DNA of 64,000 nt, from the NCBI GenBank assembly GCA_000151295.1, contig GG745328.1, positions 2,241,992 to 2,305,991 of the forward strand. Direction: 5' to 3'. The notes beneath the pieces were generated by a model that worked only from the letters and a program-made list of their open reading frames with translations, made no database searches and was not told the origin of the DNA. Of this stretch, positions 1 through 10,421 are shown piece by piece; position 1 is the first letter of the stretch; each line of letters begins with the position of its first letter. Source of the DNA: Allomyces macrogynus ATCC 38327 (taxonomy: Eukaryota; Blastocladiomycota; Blastocladiomycetes; Blastocladiales; Blastocladiaceae). A program made the position numbers and the translations under genes.

Positions 1-514
1 AAAAGAAAAAAAACAACAGTAACTCAGAGCATCGCCGAACCGACCACGACGAGTGTTCAGTGAGTTTTGGCTTTTCGATGGCGTCGGGCGACGCGTGCAT
101 GTTGGGCGTCGTCTCGACGGGCGGCGCGGGCCGCATCAAATGCAGCGCCGCGAGGACCGGCAGGGTCTCGACGACGCGGTCGCGCCAGGTCGCCGGGTCT
201 GGGATCCCACGGACGCGCCGCGCGTCGGCGCCGATCCGGTGCGCCTCGGAGTCACCGGCGGCGCGGATCGCGGGCTCCACGTGGCCGAACGCGTCGACGG
301 GCGGGCTCGTGGGAGCCGCGTGTGGCACGTCAGGCATTTCGACGCGCGCGGCCGCCGAGGGGCTCGCGGTCGGGTCGATCGAGGATGGAGTCGCGAGCAT
401 GGCCGGGCGCGACGCGCCGGGTGGGACGTACGAGGGTGGCACGGATTCAGGCGCGTTGTCGGCGTGCACGGTCGGGAAGACGCCCGCGAGGAGGACGGTG
501 GTGGTGACGGGCAT
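1..514 (-). CDS. putative secreted protein, partial (3' end beyond window)
   Basis: The reverse strand is open from an ATG at 514 to the window edge. Codon third positions are almost all G or C, as in the certain genes here. The first residues, MPVTTTVLLAGVFPTVHA, look like a short signal peptide with an Ala-x-Ala type end. A Pro/Ala/Thr-rich stretch follows, then a better ordered part containing ATWRDRVVETLPVLAALHL. I recognise no family. A CT-rich tract lies just upstream in the presumed 5' leader. The last ~20 codons before the edge become T-rich, so an intron could begin near position 25. Function unknown. Confidence 0.42.
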   Translation of the reverse strand, partial: MPVTTTVLLAGVFPTVHADNAPESVPPSYVPPGASRPAMLATPSSIDPTASPSAAARVEMPDVPHAAPTSPPVDAFGHVEPAIRAAGDSEAHRIGADARRVRGIPDPATWRDRVVETLPVLAALHLMRPAPPVETTPNMHASPDAIEKPKLTEHSSWSVRRCSELLLFFFF

Positions 515-561
515 GGTCGAGGTTGGGGTGAGACAGGTCGCGGTTTCGGGGGGGGGGGGGG

Positions 562-610
<49 letters not shown>

Positions 611-939
611 GGCGCGGAGTGAGAGGGATGGAGTGGGTCGAGGGTGCTGTGTGGGGGAGAAGAAAAAGCCGATCGCCAAGTCGTGCGCGCTGTGAGCGCT
701 CAGCAAGGCTCGCTTTGCCGTTCGCTTTGCGGTGGTGCCTGATCGGGCGTGTGATGGTGACCTTTGCGCTACACCTCTAGTACGAGAAATCGTACCAGAA
801 AATCAAGCGGAAGGAGCAGCGCTGCTGGAATCAGGCGTCGTGGCCTAAGCGAGGGGGTCTTTGGTTTGAAGACCGTCAATGTATTTATCACCCGCACGCG
901 CAAGGTCGCAGCTTTGAAAATCGTGTATTCAACCGTGGG
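515..939. other. intergenic region with G-run/GA microsatellite
   Basis: This is upstream of the partial gene and downstream of ARP5. It holds a run of G from about 549 followed by about 22 GA repeats to about 608. Read on the gene strand this is a CT tract followed by poly-C, close to the start codon. Nothing else is recognisable. Confidence 0.5.
549..608. repeat. poly-G plus (GA)n microsatellite
   Basis: An uninterrupted G homopolymer runs directly into a GA dinucleotide array. It lies about 35-95 bp upstream of the ATG of the reverse-strand gene, so it is a pyrimidine tract in that gene's promoter or 5' UTR. Pyrimidine-rich leaders are common in fungal promoters; a regulatory role here is inference. 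Confidence 0.9.
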
Positions 940-3319
940 CTACCCGCGATTCGACCACAAATGCGGCCGGAACCACCGCGCGCCGTCGCCACCAGCTTCC
1001 AAATACACCTCGCGCGACACATACTCGACCTGATTCGCAAACCGCGCAGCCCCACGCCACGCGCCCACCACCTTCTCCCTCGCCGTCTCCACACTCACCA
1101 AACTCCCGACCGGCGCCTCGCGCACGAGCTCACCCCGCAACCGTTCCGCGACCCCCGGCATCGCCGCACCGCCACCGACCACGACAACGTTGGCGTGCAC
1201 GCGCCTGCGGTCTTCCTCGTTGGGCATTCCCGCGAGCACCGTCTGCGCGAGTTCTGCAAGCCCTGCCTCGTCGACGCCCGCAAGTGGCGGGTGGAAGAGC
1301 GCTTCAGGCACGCGAATGCGTTCCACGTTGAGCCGGATCTGGTGCTCGCGCGCGAGAATGTCGGCCTCGGTGGCCATGGGAGCCGGGCCGTAGAGGAGGC
1401 GCGGGAGAAGGGTCGGCGGTGCGTGCGCGCGCTGGTAGAAGCGCACATGCCGCAGCGGGTCGTGTTCGGTGAGGAGCTTGTCGATGCGGCTGAGTTGCGC
1501 AATCAGTTGCGGATCCTGGTCGTCATCAGGTTCCTTGGACTGGAGAGGAGGAGGTGAGGGATGAGCGGGGAGATCGGGCGTGGCATAGTGCGCAACAGAG
1601 CAGACATACCAGTGATGAATACACTTTCCAGTCGGCCGAGTCGTCGCCAAACCGGTCCTCTACCACGCCACAAACCATTCCGTCAGTCCAACCGCACCGT
1701 TCCGCGTTCTCTTCCCCACCAGACCAAAACATACGCTTTTTTTGCCGCTTCCGCCTTGCCGCGGCCCCTGCAGCACCACGCCCACCACCCGCCGCACCGG
1801 GTTTCCCACCCTCGCTCTCATCATCGTCCCCGTCGAGCAACGACGCCATGACGCGCATGCGGGACTGCGTCTCCGATTTTTTCCGCGAAGTCGACGTGCC
1901 GGCTACGGCATTGCCGGTCTCGCTGGCCCCACCGCCGGTCCGGTAGAGCTTGGCCTCGAGCTTGGCCTTTTCCTCGGCGAGTTCCGTGAGCCACTTGGCC
2001 TTGTCGTGCGCGAGCCGGTACTCTTCCCGCGGGGTCAGTTGAACGCGTTCGAGAATCACCGGCTGATTGACCTGGTTTTCGTGAAAGGGGGAGATGAGTG
2101 AGCCTAAGGAGGAATGCGGCGAGGGAGATGAAATGGGCGCACGCGTACGTGCTGCGTGATGCGGTATTGCACGACAATGTCGTGGTCCTGGTGCACGAGA
2201 CGGAACAGCTCGGTCGGGTAGTTTTCGGCCACGTAGCAGTGTTTGCGGACGAATCTCTGCCATTTGAGATGTTGGCGTCAGCAAAGAGAACCGAAAAAAA
2301 GGGGGCGATCGCGACACGACTCACCTGGTAGTCGAGGTCGGAGAGAACGTGCGGGAAATCGGGGTACTTGAGGTGCATCAATTGCTTCATGTACCACTTG
2401 AGCTTGTTGCACCCGACCGAGATCCTGAGCGGAGCGGGGGTGCGGGTCAGTTCCTCGCGCGTCGAGAGGACTTCAACAGCAAACCAGCGCACCGTTTCGC
2501 CCACTGCATCTGCGGCGCGCCATCCAGAACCGGCAAGAGGTGCGTCGTGCTGTGCGAAATGGAGACGGCAAGGCCTGACGTGCTGGCCGGATCCGGGACC
2601 GCACCGTCTGCTACCGTCGAGGCATCGGCCACGTGCTCGTGGAACGCAAACAGCGAGTCGACGCCAAATGCAACCTCGGGGCACCTCGTAGAGTTCGAAC
2701 AGCAGTTCGGCCGCGACGCCGCGACTCAGTGGCGGTGTGCATACGGGGTTCGGTGATGACGAGCCGCTGCAGGTCGTTTTCGCCGACTTGAGACATGACA
2801 AAGGCGTGGTCGAGGATGGATTCCTGCGGGAGACGGTGGAGAAGGTGGAGGTCAACAAGAGCGTCGGCGCGCGAGGGAAGAACATGGCGACATGTACCAA
2901 ATGGTCCGAGTGCTGCAAGATGCCCTCGTCAAACGGCCACCGCGCGCGCGATCCGTGTAGGCCGACAAAGACCGACTGGATACCCGACTGGCGGTTGCGT
3001 TCGCGGAGGACAATGGGCTCAATGACGGCTAGCGGTTTTTGACGGGCGTGGCCGTCAGTCACAGGCGTGGGTCAAGCGGATTGATTGAATACGCGCGCGC
3101 GTACTTGCAGGTCCATCAGTGTCCGAGGCCCATCCCGACTTGAACAGCCCGGATCCTGGAGCCGGTAACGCGTGCAATTGTGCTCAAATGGTCAGGTTCA
3201 AGTAATTTCCGGATGAACATGGCGCACGGGTGCCTGGCCGACGGGTGGAGTTCCCCGAGTCGTCGTGGCAAGGTCGACAGGTTACCGGCATCGATGACAA
3301 AGGCGGTGGGCGCGGTCAT
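940..3319 (-). CDS. ARP5: actin-related protein 5 (INO80 chromatin-remodelling subunit)
   Basis: Eight exons on the reverse strand: 3319-3286, 3155-3105, 3028-2898, 2823-2493, 2424-2325, 2256-2149, 2071-1610 and 1539-940, all GT-AG. The product begins MTAPTAFVIDAGSGLFKSGW, the actin-fold phosphate-1 loop. It contains ITEP, SHSTTHLLPVLDG (phosphate-2), the Arp5-type insert ending FGDDSADWKVY, and the C-terminal NVERIRVPEALFHPPLAGVD and VVVVGGGAAMPGVAERL blocks diagnostic of Arp5. Length is about 604 aa, close to animal ARP5. Arp5 works with Ies6 in INO80 to couple ATP hydrolysis to nucleosome sliding. Exon 4 contains two C runs (2745-2748 and 2678-2681 on the given strand) that each shift the frame by one. 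Ignoring one base in each restores both family similarity and the phase of the next exon, so they look like consensus errors. Confidence 0.9.
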
Positions 3320-3600
3320 GGCTCGGCGTGCTGGTGCGGATGCTGATGCTGGAACATGGACGAGTTCACGGCGCGGAGTGGGCGCGCGGTCGAGGTGTCC
3401 CGTCGCCGCGAGCGAAGTGGCAAAGATTCGGGCAGAGGTGGGGCACGACCGACACGACGACAGAGAGTGACGCGGACGCGCGTGCGTGATCTCTTGTGGT
3501 TACTTTCCTGTTGGGCCGCTGCCATGGGCAGCCATGAGCACCTTTGGCCCTCTTTGCTCCGCCAGCTCAGCAGCCATGGTGGCCAACAACTACCGCGACC
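3320..3600. promoter_or_regulatory. divergent promoter region between ARP5 and USP7-HUBL gene
   Basis: Head-to-head spacing of about 280 bp. No TATA box is evident. A bidirectional promoter is inferred from gene orientation only. Confidence 0.35.
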
Positions 3601-6600
3601 ATGACGCTCCCGCGCGCACATAACGCTGCCAGCGCGCGACCACTGCCCGCACCCGCACGCGCACCGCAAGGATCACCAGCCATGTCGTGGGTCGACCCGA
3701 CGGCGCCGTTTATCGGGCCTGGCCCCGGACCAATACGCCCCACCAATGGCCACACGCACGCCTATGCTCCGGGCCCGCCCCTGCACCCGGCATTCGCGCC
3801 GGCGCCGCACGGATACGCGCTGAACATGTACCCGGGCCCCGTTCCCGGCGTGCCTGCGCCGTATGGCGCCCCACCTGCTCCACCACCGCCGCCCCCGCCG
3901 ACGCTCGCGGCCGCCAATGGCCCGCACGATGTTCCCGCCTGGTTCCGCTTCTCGACCGATTCACCCGAACCCGATCACGTCGACGTGTTGGGTGCTGCAG
4001 CTGCGACCGCGGTCCCGAAACCGCGGTGGCCGTCGGGCCACGCCGCATCGCTCGCCTCGCACGCCAGCGTGCCCTCCCTCGCATCGCACGCAAGTCTCGA
4101 TTCGCCCATTGTCGCGTCACGCGCTGTGCCGTCGGCCATTTCCGCCGACGTTTCGGGCACGGATCAGGCGTCACCCGCGCCCTTGAGCCCGTTTGTCACG
4201 CGCAATATCTGGGGGCCCGCACCGGGCGCTGCTGTACCGCTCCCGTCGCCAGCTGCTGTTACAGCGCGCGAAGAACCAAAGCAGGTGGGTCTCGTCGCGT
4301 ACCAGGCCGCTCTCCACCAGATTGGGAATGCGTTGCAGCAGTTGGCCGGCAGCATGGGGTCTTCTGACGGCTCCGTCGCGCCGGACCTCCCTACCGTCAC
4401 GGCGCCACCGGCTCCCGCATCCGTATCCGTGCCAGCGCCGCAACCCGACTTGGTCTCCGCTCTCACGCAACCAGTTCCGGTACCCATTGTCCGGAGCGAG
4501 ACCTCGATCGCGACGCAGACCGTGGATACTGCGCCGACCACGACGTCGACGCACGTGCAGACGGCGCGCCGGCCGTTCTCCACGCGGCGCACGCAGACCG
4601 ACACGACCGAGATGCACGCCGTGCACACGCAGACGCGCATCAAGGTCAAATCGATGGCCGTACAGACCGACGCGCCCGAACCGCCGCCGCCGCCGCCCGA
4701 ACCGGAACCAGCACCGCCCGTCGTCCCGGAGCGCGTGGCTGCCGCACGGGAATCACACGTCATTAACCATCACCGCGAGGCTCTCTTGGCCGTGCAGAAT
4801 CTTCGCTTGCCGCCCTTTGATCCGGCCTCGGACGTGCCGCAAGTTGGATGGATTGGTATGTTTGAGCGCGCGTGCATGGCACTGCACCTCGACAAGTCGC
4901 TCTGGCACCTAGCCATGCTCGCACACATTCCGCGGTCCGTGGCCACGTGGGTTCTGTCGCTCTCCCCACCCGCACTCCCGCCGACGCACGACCCGATGGG
5001 CCCAAACGCGTGGGACGACTATTACCGGCCCATGTTCACGGGCATGTTCTTGCCGCCGTGCGACCACGGCACCCTGCGCACGCACATATTTGTGCTGATG
5101 CTGAAAATGGGCCAGCAGCTGGGCAGTTCGGATCCCAAAAAGCCGTGGTCGAGTCTCGACAGCTGGATCGACCTCGTGGCCAACTTCAATTGCTTGCTGC
5201 GGCACTGGCCCGTCGCGCTCGAGCACGAGCTGTTCCCGCCGCTGAATGCCGAGACCTGCAAGGGGAACGACGGCACGCCCGCGACCATGCTGCATTATAT
5301 TTACGAGGTTACGCGCCGGCGATTGCCGTGGGCGCAGAGCGTCGGGATGGACCCGCAGCCGCAGTGCGAGTCGGCATACATGAAGGTGCGATGCCTCGTT
5401 TGATTTGGTGTGAATAATGCGCCACATCTAATGTCGCTTCTCGTTTGACGTTTTCTAGTGCCCGCACTGCAGCGACCTCGTGCGGTTCCCCGATCCGCAC
5501 GACTGCCGCGCGCAACCCGTGCGGGACTCACCCTTCAAGAAGCTTCCCCCGATGGTTCCGCTGCCCGAACCAGCCGCGGCGCCGGTCACGGACGATGCGT
5601 CGAACAATTCCCGGCGTTCTCGTGCCGCGTCGCAGCAAGAGCTGTCGCCACCGGGCACCGACGACGCATTGATCTCTAATCGGCGTACTCGTGCCGCATC
5701 TCAACAAGACCTGCCGCCGCCGCCACGGCCGGTCTCGGTGTCGCCGCTTCTCGCCCCGCCCGATCCACCAATCGACGACGTCGCTCCGCCCCCTTCCCCA
5801 CCCCGACCGACCACACCCAGCCCGCCGCCAATATCAGCCGCTGCTCGTTCGATCACACGATCGCTCTCGCCACCGCCACCCGCACCGCACGCGACGCACG
5901 TCCCGCCGGCTCCGGCTATGGACGACCTCTCGACCGTCTCGCCACTCTCGTCTCCGATCGAGCCAATCCCGCGCCTGCAGGACCTGATCCCGCCCGAGTT
6001 TGGAATCGATGTCGAGGACGTTCTCGCTGGAATGCGGTCAGCCATCGAGGACCGTATGGGGGAGTTGGTGGACGACGACGAGGTACTGGAACCCGCGCCG
6101 TCCGCATCCGCGGCGGACATGGTTCCTGTATCGCGCGTTCCGACCGGCACGCATCCCACACCAGCTCCCGCGACGCATGACGCGGCCCAATCCCATCCGC
6201 GCTCCGCGCCGCCACCCGCCGCTCCCGTCACGACCACGTCCTGCCCGCCCGTGACCGTCCCGCGGTACCATTTCTCGCGGCAGTACCAGCTGCAAGACGC
6301 GCACATGACCGTGCGCGTCATTGACGACCGGTCGATGCGTTCACGCGCAACGCGCGCTGGACTCACCTCCGACCCGAGTCTGACCGCCGCGACCGAGATT
6401 GTTGTTCCCGTGGCGACGGGTACCGTCGGCGACGTGCTGGACGCGTACGCGCGGCACGTGCCTAAAGGCGCGGACGTGCGTCTATGGCCGATGGCATTGC
6501 GGATGAACGGCACCCTTACGCCCGGACTTGGCGCTCGCGATTATGGCCTCCGAGCGGACGACGCTGTTGAGCGCCGTGTACCGGAAAATCGTCATGGGCG

Positions 6601-7217
6601 CCGGGCGGGCGGCGGTGGAGGCGGGGGTGGACGGTGCGGGCGGTGGGGCCGCGCCGTGGCACGCGCATTTGAGACACCACGATATGTGGATGTATGCCGA
6701 GGTCGCGGCCGCCTCAGGAGAGGTGCTCCCGCCGTTGCCGAAAGCCGAGCGCAAGGCGAATTCGGTGCTGGTGCTCGTCAAGAAGGTGGATGGCGACCCG
6801 GCGTTTGGCCACTGCCATGTCCCGTTGCACAAGACGGTCAGAGACACGTTGCCGCTGCTCACGGCGGCGGTCGGGACCACACCGACCAAGCAAATGACCG
6901 TGTGGGAGGAGGTCGAGGACGATAACGACAATTCCAAGCACTGTCGCCCGCATTTGACCTGGCGCAAGTATGGGTTGGTCGCGGGCGATATTCTCGTTCT
7001 CCATGATAGTCCCGCGGGTCGACCGAAACTCGAGCTGCAGGAACCGTTGCCCGCGGCCGACTCGAAGACAGCGCGGATGGTCGATTTGCATCGCGTGTGC
7101 GAGGGGGAGGTCGCTGTCATGGGGGTGCCGTCGAGTCATGGGGAGATGGGGCGAGGCGGGAGTGGGACCGGCGAGTCGTGGGCGCAGATTGTCGAGTTGA
7201 GCGAATTCCAGCTGTGA
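3601..7217 (+). CDS. Gag-like / Cys-His finger / USP7 HUBL-1 domain protein without protease domain
   Basis: Two exons, 3601-5385 and 5459-7217; the start could also be the in-frame ATG at 3682. Order: about 290 Pro/Ala-rich residues; a cluster of TQT/VQTD motifs (4498-4676); a helical segment at about 4795-5385 with LPPFDP, WIGMFERACMALHLDKSLWH and DSWIDLVANFNCLLRHWP, laid out like a retrotransposon Gag capsid; a CPHC...HDC finger at the exon 2 start; disorder; then LQDAHMTVRVIDD, VRLWPMALRMNGTLTP, APWHAH and MTVWEEVEDD...GDILVLHD. These last blocks follow human USP7 just after its catalytic domain, through HUBL-1. No USP Cys or His box and no MATH domain are present. A frame change lies between 6509 and 6650, perhaps in the G-rich stretch at 6598-6645. 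It is probably a non-catalytic USP7-partner binding protein; the Gag assignment is tentative. Confidence 0.62.
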
Positions 7218-7934
7218 CCGGTCGCGGCGGTTGGGCCCTGGTGATTTCTTGCACGAAATGGGACTATGCGTCCCTTCATTTGTTTCCACAGTTCTTCGTG
7301 TCAAGGTTGAGCAACTGGCCGCGCTCGCTAGTCGTTCAAAGCCTTTGGGTGCCTCCGGGTGGAGAGTGCGGTGTGCATTACGCGTTCATCGACTGCAAAT
7401 TTTAGCTTGGACCGCGTATTTATAAGCCAGTCAAGGCTTCACATTATCGTCTTGTATGGTTCGTCGGGCGACCGCAGGACCGCAGGACGCGGCGCGACGC
7501 GTCCTTGTTGAGCGATGTGATCAAAACCTGATCCAACCCCAAGAAATGCCATGTCACTGGCACGTTGCATGTTCACCAGCCTCACATTGAGCCTCGTAGT
7601 CGCGCTTCCACTCACCATCGCCGCTGTCGTGTGTTCTGCTTCATGAACCATGGACGCATATCAATCCGCCCAAGGTGCAAACCCAGGCGTTGTCCTATTT
7701 CGCGCACGACTTTTGGCCGCCGGGCGCAACCATCAATCATGGGTCGCTGGTCCTGACACGCTGCTTTCATGCAGTCTTGGCCGCACTGGCAGCTCATCAT
7801 CCTCGATTCCGCGCTGGCCTTCCGTCGACGCCGACAATCGCTGCACGGTCCGCCCCTGACCCCGCCAATGCGCGCCGACGAACCGCGGGCAAGCTGTTGC
7901 TCGAGCGCACACTCTCCACCCATCTGCTGCCGCC
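7218..7934. other. intergenic region, promoter of SH3 membrane protein gene
   Basis: No coding signal. A TATTTATAA element at about 7417-7425 is the only core-promoter-like sequence, but it is about 510 bp upstream of the ATG, so its use as a TATA box would need a long leader. Confidence 0.4.
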
Positions 7935-10421
7935 ATGTCGACGATACCCGCGAACCGCTCAGCGGCCACGACGAGCATCTTGTCGACGCTCGTTTGGTCG
8001 GCCGTACTTGCCGTCGTGCTGCTCCAGTCGGCACAGGCAACGGTGGCGACGGCGACGCCTTTGCCCACCCCGTTGACGGCGCTCCTGCCCAGTTTGTCGT
8101 CCACCGAAACCATTACAACGGCGACCCTGGCGGCATATGCTACGACGGTGACGTCTGCATTATTGGAGGCGCCAACCAGCCCGACGTCGAGTACCAGTAG
8201 TCCTGCCCTGCCGTTGTCGTCCAAATCGACCACAAGGACATTGGACTCGTCATCACCAAGTTCAAGCGTGACGTTGGCGCCAAGCACGAGTTACTCGTCA
8301 ATTACGTCGCTGCCACTATCCTCGTCGACAAGTTCTTCGCTCTCCACGACGGTCTCTAGCTCAACGCCGGTGACGACGGTGCTCACGACATCGTCAACGA
8401 CTCATGCTAATTCGACAGCCCATTCAGCGACCAGTGCGCTGATCACGCCAAGCAGCAGCGTGCTGACGTTCACCTCGAGCGCCGCGACGGCGCGATCAAC
8501 TGCCATCAGTTCATTGTCCACGACTGCTGCGTGCTCGAGCAGCACGGCGGTACCTGTGGTCATGAGCAGCAATTCTGCGACCTACGTCGCTTCGAGCGCG
8601 CCCGCGGCATCAAGCAGCAGTACGCTGACATCCAGCGCGACGCCTGTCCCGAGTGACCCGACGAGGAGCCATTCGACCGTTTCGTCGTCCACGACCCACC
8701 CAGTGTCCGGCGGACGGGAGATGGGCACGTCCAGCCGCTCGTCCGATCTGGTGCCGTCCTCGTCGAGTTTGGTAAGCTCAACGTCCATCTCATTTTCGGG
8801 GAGCTCGCGGACTGTAACGCGCAGCTTAACTGTGCCGATTTTTGGGCCCTCGACGTCGATCTCGGCTACGGCAACCTCTTTTGCAGATTCGAGCAGCGTC
8901 GCCGTGCCGACTGCGGGGCCTTTACGATCGAGCTCCTCTTTCCCAGCTGTCACATCCCCACCCGGTTATTCGGTACCGCGATTCGAGACGTCTGGCCCTG
9001 CCCTCCCGTCCACCTCTACCTCCGCGACTCCCGTGTCGGCACCCGCATTCGCTCCCTCGTTGCCAAAGCCGACCACGCGCGACCCAGAACCCCGTGCTCT
9101 TCTGCCTTCCCGCGCGCCTATCGCGTCCTCGTCGAACATTCCCACGACGCCGACCGCTCATGTCGCTCAACTCGTCGCGGCTCCCTCAACTACGGCTCAA
9201 CCTGCCGCGTCGCCAATTGCAGACGCTCCCGCGTCACAATGGGTCCGAGTCTTTGACGTGGTCCTTCCGCCCGATCCAAAACGGAGCCCGCCAGTGATCA
9301 GCAGTGGTGGTCGCTTGGACGAGCAGTCGTTTTCGCTGCAGTTGCCGGCCGGTCCACGAATTTTTGCCGCTGCTCCACCTGCACCGGCTGCTCCAGCTGC
9401 TCCGACGGCCGCCGAGCAGGCACCAGCAGCGCGCGATCAGCCGACGGCAGCGCTGGCAGCGGCTACGACCCAAGGAACGGCGTCAAGTCCGGGCCAACCA
9501 ACGCCAGCGGCCACCGCTTCTGGTGGACATGACGCACCATCTAGTGCCGGCACCGGTAATGGGAACGGCAACGGATCCGGGAGCGGACCTGGCGTCGCGA
9601 ACCCTGTCCCCGTGTCGAACGTGACGCAAGCTGGTGCGAGTACCACCGTCATTTCGTCTGTGTCGGCAACCGTCGTGGTCCTTGTCGTTGTGGGTGGACT
9701 GATTGTGCGGCAGCGATCGCAGCGCAAATCGCAACCCGATGCGCCCAAGGCTGACGATGCACCAACGTCGTCCACCCGAGGCGCACTCGCGGTGCCGCCG
9801 CCCTTAACCCCAATGGACGCGGTCGCCGGCCTGCCGCCACCACCACCCGTTGCACCGATCCCGCGCGGTCGGCGCATGTCCGAGGCCTCGATCGCCATTG
9901 ACCACGCGGCCTTTGCCGCGGCTGTAGCTGCAGCACGCGACAGCCTGGTTTCGAGCCACGTCACGGAACTCAACGGTGAAGATACCAACAACGACGTGGT
10001 TCGCGTGTATATTCCCTACTTCCCCGAACTGCCCGACGAGCTGACGCTCGCGGCCGGCGACCTGGTCCAAGTGCACGAGCGGTTCCACGACAACTGGGCG
10101 CTCGGAACGCGACTGTCGACGGGCGACCGAGGATGTTTCCCACTGCAGTGCACGGACCCGCGCGCGGCAGCGCTTCTGGCTATGGAACTTGGTCGGCCGT
10201 CGTCGCCGGTGCCCGTGATCAAGTCGAGCTTTGAGCGCACGGTCGCCGCACGGCTGTCGCGCGCGTCGACGGTACGATCCGTGTCGCTCCAGGTGGGCTC
10301 ACCGGTAGCACCGCGGCCGCGGCCGACGACGGGCTTTTCATGGTCGGACGAACAGTTCCAAGACATGCATGGGACAATGCGCACGGGTGTGTCGCTCGCA
10401 ACGCTACCGCGGAACGTGTAA
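7935..10421 (+). CDS. Ser/Thr-rich single-pass membrane protein with cytoplasmic SH3 domain
   Basis: A single-exon frame of 828 aa. A hydrophobic N-terminus (VWSAVLAVVLLQSAQA, about residues 20-35) is a signal peptide. About 400 residues of very Ser/Thr-rich sequence follow, typical of an O-mannosylated fungal ectodomain, then a Pro/Ala-rich region. A transmembrane segment (ATVVVLVVVGGLIV, about residues 577-590) is followed by basic RQRSQRKSQ. The cytoplasmic tail has an SH3 domain at about residues 692-745 (VYIPYFPELPDELTLAAGDL ... HDNWALGTRL ... GCFPLQC), with the ALYDY-like start, acidic RT loop and conserved Trp. The layout resembles fungal wall or cell-contact sensors such as Fus1-type proteins. 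The ligand is unknown. A second SH3 membrane protein lies next, at 11419. Confidence 0.8.
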   Translation: MSTIPANRSAATTSILSTLVWSAVLAVVLLQSAQATVATATPLPTPLTALLPSLSSTETITTATLAAYATTVTSALLEAPTSPTSSTSSPALPLSSKSTTRTLDSSSPSSSVTLAPSTSYSSITSLPLSSSTSSSLSTTVSSSTPVTTVLTTSSTTHANSTAHSATSALITPSSSVLTFTSSAATARSTAISSLSTTAACSSSTAVPVVMSSNSATYVASSAPAASSSSTLTSSATPVPSDPTRSHSTVSSSTTHPVSGGREMGTSSRSSDLVPSSSSLVSSTSISFSGSSRTVTRSLTVPIFGPSTSISATATSFADSSSVAVPTAGPLRSSSSFPAVTSPPGYSVPRFETSGPALPSTSTSATPVSAPAFAPSLPKPTTRDPEPRALLPSRAPIASSSNIPTTPTAHVAQLVAAPSTTAQPAASPIADAPASQWVRVFDVVLPPDPKRSPPVISSGGRLDEQSFSLQLPAGPRIFAAAPPAPAAPAAPTAAEQAPAARDQPTAALAAATTQGTASSPGQPTPAATASGGHDAPSSAGTGNGNGNGSGSGPGVANPVPVSNVTQAGASTTVISSVSATVVVLVVVGGLIVRQRSQRKSQPDAPKADDAPTSSTRGALAVPPPLTPMDAVAGLPPPPPVAPIPRGRRMSEASIAIDHAAFAAAVAAARDSLVSSHVTELNGEDTNNDVVRVYIPYFPELPDELTLAAGDLVQVHERFHDNWALGTRLSTGDRGCFPLQCTDPRAAALLAMELGRPSSPVPVIKSSFERTVAARLSRASTVRSVSLQVGSPVAPRPRPTTGFSWSDEQFQDMHGTMRTGVSLATLPRNV

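Noticed and set aside
53..695. Forward frames through the G-run/GA array ending in long Arg-Glu repeats
   Set aside because: The repeat encodes RERERE only by chance. Codon bias favours the reverse-strand frame here, and no homology is seen.
2493..2823. Reading the ARP5 frame breaks as extra introns
   Set aside because: The sequence between the two breaks encodes conserved Arp5 residues in a third frame, so it is coding and cannot be intron.
3567..5427. Reverse-strand Arg-rich frames opposite the USP7-HUBL gene
   Set aside because: Arg/His-rich translations with no conserved blocks; shadow of the forward gene.
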